Source of the DNA: Variovorax ginsengisoli
GTDB lineage: Bacteria > Pseudomonadota > Gammaproteobacteria > Burkholderiales > Burkholderiaceae_C
Length of the DNA stretch: 64,000 nucleotides
Direction: 5' to 3'
NCBI RefSeq assembly: GCF_006438845.1
Contig: NZ_RCZJ01000001.1
Span: 434,001-498,000, forward strand
Shown piece by piece: positions 49,233 through 57,860 of the stretch; the stretch's first letter is position 1, and every line of letters begins with the position of its first letter. Below the pieces are notes generated by a model, which saw nothing but the letters and a program-made list of their open reading frames with translations, had not been told where the DNA came from and made no database searches. A program made the position numbers and the translations under genes.

Positions 49233-50024
49233 ATGAGCACCCGCACCGTCCAACAACTCTTCGACCTCAGCGGCAAGACCGCGCTCATCACCGGCGGCTC
49301 TCGCGGCCTGGGTCTGCAGATGGCCCACGCGCTCGGCGAGGCCGGCGCCCGCATCATGCTGAGCTCGCGCAAGGCCGACGACCTGGAGCAGGCCACGGCC
49401 GATCTCCAGGCTGCCGGCATCGACGCACGCTGGATCGCCGCCGACTGTGCCAAGGAAGAAGACACCCGACGCCTGGCCGAGCAGACGCTCGAGCGCATGG
49501 GTGCCATCGACATCCTGGTGAACAACGCCGGCGCCAGCTGGGGCGCACCGGCCGAGTCGCACCCGGTCGAGGCCTGGGACAAGGTCATGAACCTCAACGT
49601 GCGCGGTTATTTCATCCTGTCTCAGCACGTGGCCAACAAGTACATGATCCCGAAGAAGACGGGACGCATCATCAACATCGCGTCGATCGCCGCGCTGAAC
49701 GGCAACCCACCCGATATCCAGACGCTGGCTTACAACACGTCGAAGACGGCCGTCATCGGTTTCACCAGGACGCTGGCCGCCGAATGGGGCAAGTACAACA
49801 TCAACGTCAATGCGATCTGCCCGGGCTTCTTCATGACGAAGATGGCCACCAAACTGATCCAGACCATCGGCGAAGAGAAGATGACGGCGACCGTGCCGCT
49901 CGGTCGGCTCGGCGACGACGAAGACCTGAAGGGCATCACGCTGCTCTACGCCAGCGACGCCGGCAAGCACATCACCGGCCAGTGGATGGCCGTCGACGGC
50001 GGCGTCAGCGTGGTGCTGGCGTGA
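49233..50024 (+). CDS. SDR-family oxidoreductase
   Basis: A 263-residue Rossmann enzyme. The cofactor loop is TGGSRGLG (about residues 21-28), NNAGASWG follows, the catalytic Ser is in NIASIAAL, and the Tyr/Lys pair is in LAYNTSKTAV. The C-terminus PGFFMTKM and GQWMAVDGG is that of classical FabG-like short-chain dehydrogenases. It may reduce or oxidise a hydroxyacyl or alcohol intermediate. The thioesterase gene follows after 11 bases. Confidence 0.9.
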   Translation: MSTRTVQQLFDLSGKTALITGGSRGLGLQMAHALGEAGARIMLSSRKADDLEQATADLQAAGIDARWIAADCAKEEDTRRLAEQTLERMGAIDILVNNAGASWGAPAESHPVEAWDKVMNLNVRGYFILSQHVANKYMIPKKTGRIINIASIAALNGNPPDIQTLAYNTSKTAVIGFTRTLAAEWGKYNINVNAICPGFFMTKMATKLIQTIGEEKMTATVPLGRLGDDEDLKGITLLYASDAGKHITGQWMAVDGGVSVVLA

Positions 50025-50035
50025 CGGAGGGAAGC

Positions 50036-50500
50036 ATGAACCCCGCGAGCGCGGGCGACATCGGGATTCGCTCGTACATGAGCCAGATTCCCTTTGCGCG
50101 ACATCTGGGCTTCAACCTCACGAAGTTCGAAGGTGGCGAGTCGGAGATTCTCTACACCGCCAAGCCCGAGCACCTCAACACCTTCGACGTGACGCACGGC
50201 GGCGCCTGCATGACGCTGCTCGACATCACGATGGCGGCCGCTGCGCGCAGCGTGTCACCGGAGTCGGGCGTCGTCACGATCGAGATGAAGACCAGCTTCA
50301 TGCGGCCTTCGGTCGGTCCGCTTCATGCGCGCGGCCGGATGATGCACCGCACCGCCACCATGGCGTTCGTCGAGGCGACGATCTATGACGAGAAGGATCA
50401 GGCCTGCGCGCATTCAACAGGCACCTTCAAGTACGTGACGCGCCGTCTGCCCACCGGGCCGACCAGCGCGAATGCGCAGCGCGCGCCGTCGACAGACTGA
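50036..50500 (+). CDS. PaaI/YbgC-like hotdog thioesterase
   Basis: A 154-residue hotdog-fold protein. The active-site helix region LNTFDVTHGGACMTLLDITM matches PaaI-type acyl-CoA thioesterases, with VVTIEMKTSFMRP in the following strand. It should release CoA from stalled or aromatic acyl-CoA intermediates. ATG at 50036 follows GGAGGGA. It lies tight between the SDR and the reductase genes. Confidence 0.87.
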   Translation: MNPASAGDIGIRSYMSQIPFARHLGFNLTKFEGGESEILYTAKPEHLNTFDVTHGGACMTLLDITMAAAARSVSPESGVVTIEMKTSFMRPSVGPLHARGRMMHRTATMAFVEATIYDEKDQACAHSTGTFKYVTRRLPTGPTSANAQRAPSTD

Positions 50501-50550
50501 TTTCGCGGCCGCCTGTGAGCGGCCATCTTTTCCCCCACACCGGAGACTCC

Positions 50551-51567
50551 ATGCCCACCAATCGCCAACAGCATCTCGACAACCGCCCCGAGGGCGAAGC
50601 CGTCGTCGGCAACTTCAAGCTCGTGACCGCGGAAACGCCGCCGCTGCAAGACAACCAGGTTCTGGTGCGCCACCATTACCTGAGCCTCGACCCGTACATG
50701 CGCGGCCGCATGAACGAGTCGAAAAGCTACGCACAGCCGCAGCCGCTGGGGGAAACGATGCAGGGCGGCACGGTGGGCGAGGTCGTCGAAAGCAAGCATC
50801 CGAAGTACGCGGTGGGCGACAAGGTGGTCGGATTCGGCGGCTGGCAGGAGTACAGCGTGGTCGACGGCAACCAGGTCGGCGCGCTGCGCAAGGTCGACAC
50901 CACGCACGTGCCGCTGTCGCACTACCTCGGCGCCGTCGGCATGCCGGGCGTGACCGCGTGGTACGGCCTGGTGAAGATCATTGCGCCGAAGGAAGGCGAT
51001 ACGGTCGTGATCACTGCAGCCAGCGGCGCGGTGGGCAGCGCCTTCGGTGCACTGGCGAAGGCCCGCGGCTGCCGCGTGGTCGGCATTGCGGGTGGCCCGG
51101 ACAAGTGCCGTTACGTGACGGAAGAGCTGGGTTTCGACGCCTGCATCGACTACCGCGCGAATCCCGACATCAAGACCATGAGCAAGGCGCTCAAGGAAGC
51201 GTGTCCCAAGGGCATCGACGGCTATTTCGAGAACGTCGGCGGCTACATCTTCGATGCGGTGCTGTTGCGCACCAACGCCTTCGCACGGGTTGCGCTGTGC
51301 GGGATGATCGCCGGCTACGACGGCGCACCGCTGCCTCTGAACAACCCCGCGCTGATCCTCATCAATCGCCTGAAAATCGAAGGCTTCATCGTGAGCGAGC
51401 ACATGGAAGTCTGGCCCGAGGCACTGAAGGAGCTGGGCGGGCTGGTGGCCAGCGGCAAGCTGCGCCCTCGCGAGTCGATGGCCGAGGGCATCGAATCCGC
51501 GCCAGAAGCCTTCCTGGGCCTGCTGAAGGGCAAGAACTTCGGCAAGCAACTGGTCAAGCTGGTCTAG
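50551..51567 (+). CDS. NADP-dependent MDR-family oxidoreductase (zinc-independent)
   Basis: A 338-residue medium-chain reductase of the leukotriene B4 dehydrogenase/CurA/YncB type. Landmarks are YLSLDPYMRGRMNESKSY, GFGGWQEY and the NADP-binding AASGAVGSAFGALAKARGCRVVGI, with SEHMEVWPEALKELGGLVA at the end. No structural zinc cysteines are seen. These enzymes reduce activated double bonds, which suits an unsaturated acyl or enone intermediate. The ATG of MPTNRQQH follows CGGAG. Confidence 0.89.
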   Translation: MPTNRQQHLDNRPEGEAVVGNFKLVTAETPPLQDNQVLVRHHYLSLDPYMRGRMNESKSYAQPQPLGETMQGGTVGEVVESKHPKYAVGDKVVGFGGWQEYSVVDGNQVGALRKVDTTHVPLSHYLGAVGMPGVTAWYGLVKIIAPKEGDTVVITAASGAVGSAFGALAKARGCRVVGIAGGPDKCRYVTEELGFDACIDYRANPDIKTMSKALKEACPKGIDGYFENVGGYIFDAVLLRTNAFARVALCGMIAGYDGAPLPLNNPALILINRLKIEGFIVSEHMEVWPEALKELGGLVASGKLRPRESMAEGIESAPEAFLGLLKGKNFGKQLVKLV

Positions 51568-51594
51568 CCCAAGACGACCGGAGGCCAGCCCGCC

Positions 51595-53268
51595 ATGGAT
51601 GCGACGCACGAGGTCTTCAACCAGCCTGCGGCGCTCGCGGGCTACAACCTGTTCCGGACGAACCGTGCGCTGCGCGACGGGTTGGCCTTCAACGCGCCGC
51701 AGCTCGACCTTGCCTCGCTCGACGCGCTCGGCGCCATGGCCGGCACGGCCGAGATGCAGACGCACGCGCGGCTCGCGAACACCAACGCGCCGGTGCTCCA
51801 GACGCACGACCGCTTCGGCCGGCGCATCGACGATGTCGAATTTCATCCGAGCTATCACGCGCTGATGAAGGCGGCTGTCGGTGCAGGCTTGGGCGGTGCG
51901 CCTTGGGGGAGCCATTGCCCCAATCCTCTTCCGAAGGGAGAGGGCGCCAATGCGGGCGCGCACTCAAGGCGCGCAGCGGCGTTCATGCTCTTCACCGAGC
52001 TCGAACCGTCCGTCCTGTGCCCGATCTCGATGACCTATGCGGCCACGCCCGCGCTGCGTGCCAACGCCGCGGTCTTCGCCGATTGGGGTCCCAAGCTGAC
52101 AAGCCACGCCTATGACCCGACGCCGAGGCCGTGGCACGACAAGCCCGGCGTGACGATGGGCATGGGCATGACCGAGAAGCAAGGTGGCTCCGACCTGCGT
52201 GCCAATACAACGCAGGCGGTGCGCGACGGCAACGACGCCTGGGGCGATCGCTACGCCATCACCGGCCACAAATGGTTCTTCTCGGCGCCGATGTGCGATG
52301 CGTTCCTGGTGCTGGCGCAGGCACCCGCAGGACTTAGCTGCTTTTTCCTGCCGCGCGTGCTGCCCGACGGCACGCGCAATGCAATTCGCATCCAGCGGCT
52401 GAAAGACAAGCTGGGCAACAAGGCCAATGCGAGCTCCGAGGTCGAGTTTCATGCCGCTACCGCCTGGCGGGTGGGCGACGAGGGCCGCGGCATTCCACAG
52501 ATCCTCGAGATGGGCACGATGACGCGGCTCGACTGCGCGCTCGGCACCACAGGGCTGATGCGCCAGGCGCTCGCCCTCGCGTTGAACCATACTGCGCAGC
52601 GCAGCGCCTTCGGCAAGCCGCTGAGCGCACAGCCGCTGATGAAGAACGTCTTGGCCGACCTTGCGCTCGAGAGCGAAGCCGCCACCGCACTCGCGCTGCG
52701 GCTGGCGCGTGCCTTCGATCACCCCGACGACGCGCACGAGCGCCTGATGGCGCGGCTGCTCACGCCGGTCGCCAAATTCTGGATCTGCAAGCGCGGCAGC
52801 CACTTCGCGCAGGAAGCGATGGAATGCCTGGGCGGCAACGGCTATGTCGAGGAGGGCGGCGAAGGCGTGATGGCCCGCATCTACCGCGAGATGCCGCTCA
52901 ACTCGATCTGGGAAGGCGCCGGCAACATCATGGCGCTCGACCTGCTGCGGGCCACGCGCAAGGGCGATGTGGTGGCCGCGCTCGCCGACGAACTTTGGCC
53001 CGCCCGCGGCGCGCACGCCGCGCTCGACCAGCTCGCCGATGCACTCCCTTCGCGCATCGAGGCGATGTCCACCGAGCCCGAGGCTCGGCGACTGGCGCAA
53101 GACGTGGCGCTGGCGATGCAGGCGGCATTGCTGGCGCAGACGGCGCCGCCGGCCGTCGTCGACGCGTTCTGTTGCTCGCGGCTTGGCGGCGACTGGGGCC
53201 ACGCCTTCGGTACGCTCGGCAGCGGCGTGGATGTCGATTCGATCATCGCCCGCGCAATGCCCCACTGA
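51595..53268 (+). CDS. AidB-like acyl-CoA dehydrogenase with an in-frame inserted repeat
   Basis: A 557-residue FAD protein of the AidB/isovaleryl-CoA dehydrogenase branch. Signatures are DDVEFHPSYHALMK, TELEPSVLCPISMTYA, GMTEKQGGSDLRANTTQA, ITGHKWFFSAPMCDAF, RLKDKLGNKANASSEVEF and CLGGNGYVEEG. A stretch near residue 105, GSHCPNPLPKGEGANAG, is not family-like and coincides with a palindromic repeat. AidB is linked to alkylation protection, but in this operon an acyl-CoA role is at least as likely. Confidence 0.88.
   Translation: MDATHEVFNQPAALAGYNLFRTNRALRDGLAFNAPQLDLASLDALGAMAGTAEMQTHARLANTNAPVLQTHDRFGRRIDDVEFHPSYHALMKAAVGAGLGGAPWGSHCPNPLPKGEGANAGAHSRRAAAFMLFTELEPSVLCPISMTYAATPALRANAAVFADWGPKLTSHAYDPTPRPWHDKPGVTMGMGMTEKQGGSDLRANTTQAVRDGNDAWGDRYAITGHKWFFSAPMCDAFLVLAQAPAGLSCFFLPRVLPDGTRNAIRIQRLKDKLGNKANASSEVEFHAATAWRVGDEGRGIPQILEMGTMTRLDCALGTTGLMRQALALALNHTAQRSAFGKPLSAQPLMKNVLADLALESEAATALALRLARAFDHPDDAHERLMARLLTPVAKFWICKRGSHFAQEAMECLGGNGYVEEGGEGVMARIYREMPLNSIWEGAGNIMALDLLRATRKGDVVAALADELWPARGAHAALDQLADALPSRIEAMSTEPEARRLAQDVALAMQAALLAQTAPPAVVDAFCCSRLGGDWGHAFGTLGSGVDVDSIIARAMPH
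51911..51957. repeat. Palindromic repeat inserted in a coding region
   Basis: GCCCCAATCCTCTTCCGAAG runs into GGAGAGGGCGCC; CCTCTTCC and GGGAGAGG form an imperfect hairpin about GAA. The sequence is like the common CCCTCTCCC-type intergenic palindromes of proteobacteria. It encodes PNPLPKGEG in frame. Confidence 0.55.
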
Positions 53269-53291
53269 TTTCATTTCCGGAGAGCCCCACC

Positions 53292-54236
53292 ATGTCCGAC
53301 CCGATCCTTCATCACTACGCCACCTCACCGTTCTCGGAGAAGCTGCGGCTGATCCTGGGCTACAAGAAGTTCGCCTGGCGCTCGGTGATCGTGCCCTCGA
53401 TCATGCCCAAGCCCGACGTGATGTCGCTGACGGGCGGCTACCGCAAGACGCCGTTCCTGCAGGTCGGTGCCGACATCTACTGCGACACCGCGCTGATCTG
53501 CGACGTGCTCGAACACCTCCAGCCGGACCCCTCGATCTACCCCGAGCCCAGCAAGGGGCTGGCACGCACGATCGCGCAATGGGCCGACGGCACGTTGTTC
53601 TGGGCCGCCATGGCGCACAACTTCAGCCCCAAGGGCGCAGCCGACATGTTCGCCAACGCGCCACCCGAAGCCGCCAAGGCCTTCGCCGAAGACCGCCGCG
53701 CCATGAGCGCCAACATGGTCCGGCTGCGCCCGGGCGATGCGACCGGCGCCTACAAGTCGTACCTGCGCCGCCTCTCGGACATGCTGGACGATGGCCCGTT
53801 CCTGCTCGGCGACGTGCCGACGATTGCCGACTTCGCCTGCTATCACCCATTGTGGTTCACCCGCAAGCGCACACCGTCGATGAGCGGCGTGCTGCAGCTC
53901 ACGCCGGCGGTCGTCGACTGGATGGACCGCATGGCCGCGATCGGCCATGGCACCAGCGAGAAGATCGATGCCGCCACCGCCATCGCGCAGGCGTCGGCCT
54001 CCGTGCCGCGCACACTGCTGACCGACAGCACGTTTCAGGACGAACACGGCATTCCGCTGGGCAGCACCGTCACGATCGGCGCCGAGAGCTTCGGCCCCGA
54101 GACGACCGAGGGCGAACTGATCGCCGCCACCCGCACCCACTACACGCTGCGCCGCACCGACGAGCGCGCCGGCACGCTGCACGTGCACTTTCCCCGCATT
54201 GGCTACATCCTCAAGAAAACGGAGACAACGACATGA
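53292..54236 (+). CDS. Glutathione S-transferase-like protein with C-terminal extension
   Basis: A 314-residue protein, about 90 longer than a typical GST. The thioredoxin-like N-terminal domain reads HHYATSPFSEKLRLILGYKK and YRKTPFLQVGADIYCDTALI; the helical domain has DGPFLLGDVPTIADFACYHPL. From about residue 235 an extra strand-rich part follows (IPLGSTVTIGAESFGPETTE, then THYTLRRTDERAGTLHVHF). The function of the extension is unknown. It overlaps the next SDR gene by four bases. Confidence 0.85.
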   Translation: MSDPILHHYATSPFSEKLRLILGYKKFAWRSVIVPSIMPKPDVMSLTGGYRKTPFLQVGADIYCDTALICDVLEHLQPDPSIYPEPSKGLARTIAQWADGTLFWAAMAHNFSPKGAADMFANAPPEAAKAFAEDRRAMSANMVRLRPGDATGAYKSYLRRLSDMLDDGPFLLGDVPTIADFACYHPLWFTRKRTPSMSGVLQLTPAVVDWMDRMAAIGHGTSEKIDAATAIAQASASVPRTLLTDSTFQDEHGIPLGSTVTIGAESFGPETTEGELIAATRTHYTLRRTDERAGTLHVHFPRIGYILKKTETTT

Positions 54237-55135
54237 TTGAAGACTTCCACAACAAGACCGCCGTGCTCACCGGCGCCGGCTCGGGCTTCGGCCTCGAATG
54301 CGCGCGCATCGGTGCCGCGCGCGGCATGAACCTGGTGCTGGTCGACGTGCAGCAGGACGCGCTTGACCGCGCGCAAGCGGAGATGGAGGCCGCTGGCGCG
54401 CAGGTGCTGGCCCGCCGCGTCGACGTGTCGAAGGCCGACGAGATGGAGGCATTGGCCGAGGCCGTGCAGCAGCGCTTCGGTGCACCGCACTTCGTCTTCA
54501 ACAATGCGGGTGTGGGCACGGGTGGGCTGGTGTGGGAAAGCAGCGTGGCCGACTGGGAATGGGTGCTGGGCGTCAACGTTTGGGGCGTCGTGCACGGCGT
54601 TCGCCTGTTCACGCCGATGATGCTCGACGCCGCCGCGAAGGACCCTGGGTACCGCGGCCACATCGTCAACACCGCCAGCATGGCGGGACTTCTGACGCCG
54701 CCGAACATGGGCGTCTACAACGTCAGCAAGCACGCGGTGGTGAGCCTGACCGAAACGCTGTACCAGGACCTCGCACTCGTCACCGACCAGATCGGTGCCA
54801 GTCTGTTGTGCCCGTACTTCGTCGCGACCGGCATCAACAGCAGCGAGCGCAACCGGCCCGGCGCGCTACCAGCCAGCGAACTCACCAAGAGCCAACTGAT
54901 CGGCCAGGCCATGACGGCCAAGGCAGTGAGCAGCGGCAAGGTGAGTGCCGCCGACGTGGCCGGCAAGGTGTTCGATGCCATTGCCGCCAACCAGTTCTAC
55001 GTCTTCAGCCACCCCAGGGCGCTGGGCAACGTGAAGAGTCGCATGGAAAGCATCGTGTCGATCACCAACCCAGCCGACCCTTTCCTCGAGCGGCCGGACA
55101 TCGGGCAGCAGTTGCGCGCTCAGCTGCGCGCCTGA
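54233..55135 (+). CDS. SDR-family oxidoreductase
   Basis: A 300-residue short-chain dehydrogenase. Cofactor loop TGAGSGFGLECA, NNAGVGTGGLVW, catalytic Ser in NTASMAGLL and Tyr/Lys in GVYNVSKHAVVSL are intact. The C-terminus is longer than in FabG (NQFYVFSHPRALGNVKSRME), as in the SDR type often paired with acyl-CoA genes. It is the last gene of the long operon, starting in an ATGA overlap with the GST gene. Confidence 0.89.
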   Translation: MIEDFHNKTAVLTGAGSGFGLECARIGAARGMNLVLVDVQQDALDRAQAEMEAAGAQVLARRVDVSKADEMEALAEAVQQRFGAPHFVFNNAGVGTGGLVWESSVADWEWVLGVNVWGVVHGVRLFTPMMLDAAAKDPGYRGHIVNTASMAGLLTPPNMGVYNVSKHAVVSLTETLYQDLALVTDQIGASLLCPYFVATGINSSERNRPGALPASELTKSQLIGQAMTAKAVSSGKVSAADVAGKVFDAIAANQFYVFSHPRALGNVKSRMESIVSITNPADPFLERPDIGQQLRAQLRA

Positions 55136-55201
55136 GCACCGCGGCGGGGGCGACGCCATTTCCTACAGCGCGCCACGGCCGCGAGGCGTAGGTTGCACAT
55201 C

Positions 55202-56074
55202 ATGTATCCCTTCCGCGCCCTGCAAGTCCGTCCGCTGCTCTCCGTCGCAGCGCTTTGCCTTTTGCCCTGGCTGGGCGTTGCGGCCTTCGCGCAAGACGGG
55301 CCTGCGTTGCAGGCCAAGCACGAGGCACTGGCGTCGCGTTTGGCGAACAATCCGTTCCAGCGCCGTCTCGCGCTGGACTCTTCGGAAAGTAACAGCCAGC
55401 TCAGCGGCGACATCTACGCCGTCGTTGATCACCCCTTTGCCGAACTCGCGGCACTCGAGAAGCCTGCCAACTGGTGCGAGGTGCTCATGCTGCATCTCAA
55501 CACCAAGCACTGCGTCGTGAAGGGCGACATCGTCGACGTGGCAGTGGGGCGCAAGTTCGATCAGCCGCTCGATCAGGCGCAGCGCGTGCAGTTCAACTGG
55601 GGCGGCGCCACTGCAAGAGCCGATTACATGGCAGTGCACATGGCGGCCCCGAGCGGACCGATGTCGACCCGCGACTACCGCATCGCCTTCGAAGCGGCGC
55701 CGCTCGACGCCAAGCGCAGCTTCGTCCACCTGTCCTACTCCTACGGTTACGGCACCGCGGCGCGCCTCGCGATGCAGGCCTACCTCGGGACGATCGGTAG
55801 CGACAAGGTGGGCTTCACGGCGAAAGGGCGCGATGCCAAGGGCGAGCCCGACTACATCGGCGGCGTGCGAGGTGTGGTCGAGCGCAACACCATGCGGTAC
55901 TACCTCGCGATCGACAGTTTCCTCGATGCGCCCCGGACAGAGCAACGAGACGCGCGCCTTGCCGCCTGGTTCGACGCCACCGAGCGCTATGCGCGTCAGC
56001 TGCACGAGACCGAGCGTTCCGACTACCTGGCCATGAAGCAGAACGAATACAAGCGGCTCAAAACCACGCCCTGA
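55202..56074 (+). CDS. Exported protein of unknown function
   Basis: A 290-residue precursor with a signal peptide (LLSVAALCLLPWLGVAAFAQ). The mature part has ALDSSESNSQLSGDIYAVVD, a cysteine pair WCEVLMLHLNTKHC and YGYGTAARLAMQAYL. I do not recognise a named domain. The ATG was preferred over a TTG three codons earlier. It is probably periplasmic, and its relation to the preceding operon (66 bases away) is unknown. Confidence 0.72.
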   Translation: MYPFRALQVRPLLSVAALCLLPWLGVAAFAQDGPALQAKHEALASRLANNPFQRRLALDSSESNSQLSGDIYAVVDHPFAELAALEKPANWCEVLMLHLNTKHCVVKGDIVDVAVGRKFDQPLDQAQRVQFNWGGATARADYMAVHMAAPSGPMSTRDYRIAFEAAPLDAKRSFVHLSYSYGYGTAARLAMQAYLGTIGSDKVGFTAKGRDAKGEPDYIGGVRGVVERNTMRYYLAIDSFLDAPRTEQRDARLAAWFDATERYARQLHETERSDYLAMKQNEYKRLKTTP

Positions 56075-56149
56075 GCCCGGGAGGTTTGGTGCGACAAGCG
56101 CCTTTCAGGCACAGGGAAAGCGCAGGCTGACAGGCCGCGGCGCATCTCT

Positions 56150-56167
56150 AGAATGTTTTTTCATTCT
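56150..56167. promoter_or_regulatory. AGAATG-T6-CATTCT inverted repeat upstream of the EAL gene
   Basis: AGAATG and CATTCT flank six T, centred about 25 bases before the start codon. It may be an operator or part of the promoter. Confidence 0.35.
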
Positions 56168-56183
56168 TCGTGCGGTGCGTGCC

Positions 56184-57854
56184 ATGTCTTTCGTCGCCAC
56201 AATTTCCAACCTCGATCTGGTGGACAGCCTGCCGCAGGCGGTGTTTGTCTGCAACGCAGCGGGTGCCTATCTGCACATCAATCCCGCGTATGCGCAGCTG
56301 AGCGGCTACACGCGCGATGAACTCGTCGGCCATCACACGATCGCGCGGGTCCACGACGGGGTCGAACTGCCTGCGGCGGGCGCACCGAGATGCTTTCCGT
56401 CGTGGATATGCCGGCACCGCGACGGCCGGGTGTCGAGGGTCCTGCTCTCTCTCGGTGCATGGCCGCAGGCCGACGGCGCTGCGCCGCTGTACGTCGGCAC
56501 GGCCATGCCCGAACGCTCGCAGAGCGACGCGACCGGCCCAGGCGGCTGGAACGACGGCTTTCACGACGCCTGGACGCAGCTGCCCAATGCCGCATGGCTG
56601 CGCGAGCGCACCGCGCTGAAGTTGCAGTCCGCACGACAGCGCTTGCGGCCTTGCGCACTGCTGGTGATCGAAGTCGACCAGATGGCGAGGGTGCGCGATT
56701 CACAGGGCGACGAGATGCTCGGTCAGCTGCTGCAACTTTGCGGCCACCGCATCCGCGGCACGCTCGGCCCCGAGGCGGTATTGGCGACGCTCGGCGGCGG
56801 CCTGCTGGCTTGCGTGCTGGACGGTGATCAGCGCGAGATCGATGCGCGCATCGAGAGCCTGCTGCGCAACCTTTCGCTGCCACTGCAGGGCGCCGACAGG
56901 AGCCTTCGCCTGACGGCCAGCATCGGAGCGACCATTGCCGCGCCCGAAGTCCGCATCGATGCCACTGAGCTGCTGCACCGCGCCCGTGTGGCGCTTGGTG
57001 CGGCCAAGGCCGGGGGCGGGGCACAGGCGCGCTGGTTCCGCAACGCCATGCAGTCGCAAGCCGAGGACCGGCTGCAGCTCGAAGGGCTGTTGCGCGAGGC
57101 GCTCGAACGCAATCAGTTCAGCCTGGTGTTCCAGCCGCAGCTGCATCTCGCCACCGGCCGCATCCAGCACATGGAGGCACTGCTGCGCTGGCAGTGCCCG
57201 GCCCTCGGTCCGGTCAGCCCGGCGGCGTTCGTTCCGGTGGCGGAGGACATCGGGCTGATCGTGCCGATCGGCGAATGGGTGATGCGCGAGGCCTGCCGCG
57301 AGGTAGGCCGGCTGCGACGCCTGCTGGCGCTCAAGGGCGGCAGGCCACCACGCGTGGCCGTCAACGTGTCTGCGCACCAGTTGCTCTCGCCAGGTCTCGT
57401 CGAGATGGTTCAAAGCGCGCTCGCCGACGCCGGACTCGGCCCCGAGCACCTGGAGATCGAAATCACGGAGAGCATCTTCCTGCAGGACGCGGACCGCGCG
57501 TTGGCTACGCTCGAATCGCTGCGCCAGCTGGGCATCGAGCTGGCCATCGACGATTTCGGCACCGGCTATTCGAGCTTCTCGTACCTCACGCAGTTTCCCT
57601 TCGACCGCCTGAAGATCGACCGCTCGCTGGTCATGAACGTGGATCAACCGGGGAAGGGCTACGCCATCGTCGCGGCCATCGTGTCGCTGGCGCACGCGCT
57701 CGGCATGAAGGTCACCGCGGAGGGCATGGAAACGCCCGCGCAGGCGGAGCAGCTCGAGGCGCTGCAGTGCGACGACATCCAGGGCTATGGCTTTCACAGG
57801 CCGCTGCAGCCCAAGGTGCTGGAACGCCTGTTGCTCGGCGCGCCGCCTCTCTGA
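56184..57854 (+). CDS. PAS / degenerate GGDEF / EAL domain protein (probable c-di-GMP phosphodiesterase)
   Basis: A 556-residue signalling protein. A PAS-like sensor (residues 10-110, SLPQAVFVCNAAGAYLHINP) is followed by a GGDEF domain whose active site reads ATLGGGLLACVL, so the catalytic Asp/Glu are gone. The EAL domain from about 295 keeps MEALLRWQ, NVSAHQLL, EITESIFL, IDDFGTGYSSFSY, LKIDRSLV, AEGMET and GYGFHRPL. This predicts c-di-GMP hydrolysis without synthesis. No membrane segment is present. Confidence 0.91.
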   Translation: MSFVATISNLDLVDSLPQAVFVCNAAGAYLHINPAYAQLSGYTRDELVGHHTIARVHDGVELPAAGAPRCFPSWICRHRDGRVSRVLLSLGAWPQADGAAPLYVGTAMPERSQSDATGPGGWNDGFHDAWTQLPNAAWLRERTALKLQSARQRLRPCALLVIEVDQMARVRDSQGDEMLGQLLQLCGHRIRGTLGPEAVLATLGGGLLACVLDGDQREIDARIESLLRNLSLPLQGADRSLRLTASIGATIAAPEVRIDATELLHRARVALGAAKAGGGAQARWFRNAMQSQAEDRLQLEGLLREALERNQFSLVFQPQLHLATGRIQHMEALLRWQCPALGPVSPAAFVPVAEDIGLIVPIGEWVMREACREVGRLRRLLALKGGRPPRVAVNVSAHQLLSPGLVEMVQSALADAGLGPEHLEIEITESIFLQDADRALATLESLRQLGIELAIDDFGTGYSSFSYLTQFPFDRLKIDRSLVMNVDQPGKGYAIVAAIVSLAHALGMKVTAEGMETPAQAEQLEALQCDDIQGYGFHRPLQPKVLERLLLGAPPL

Positions 57855-57860
57855 AGTCGG

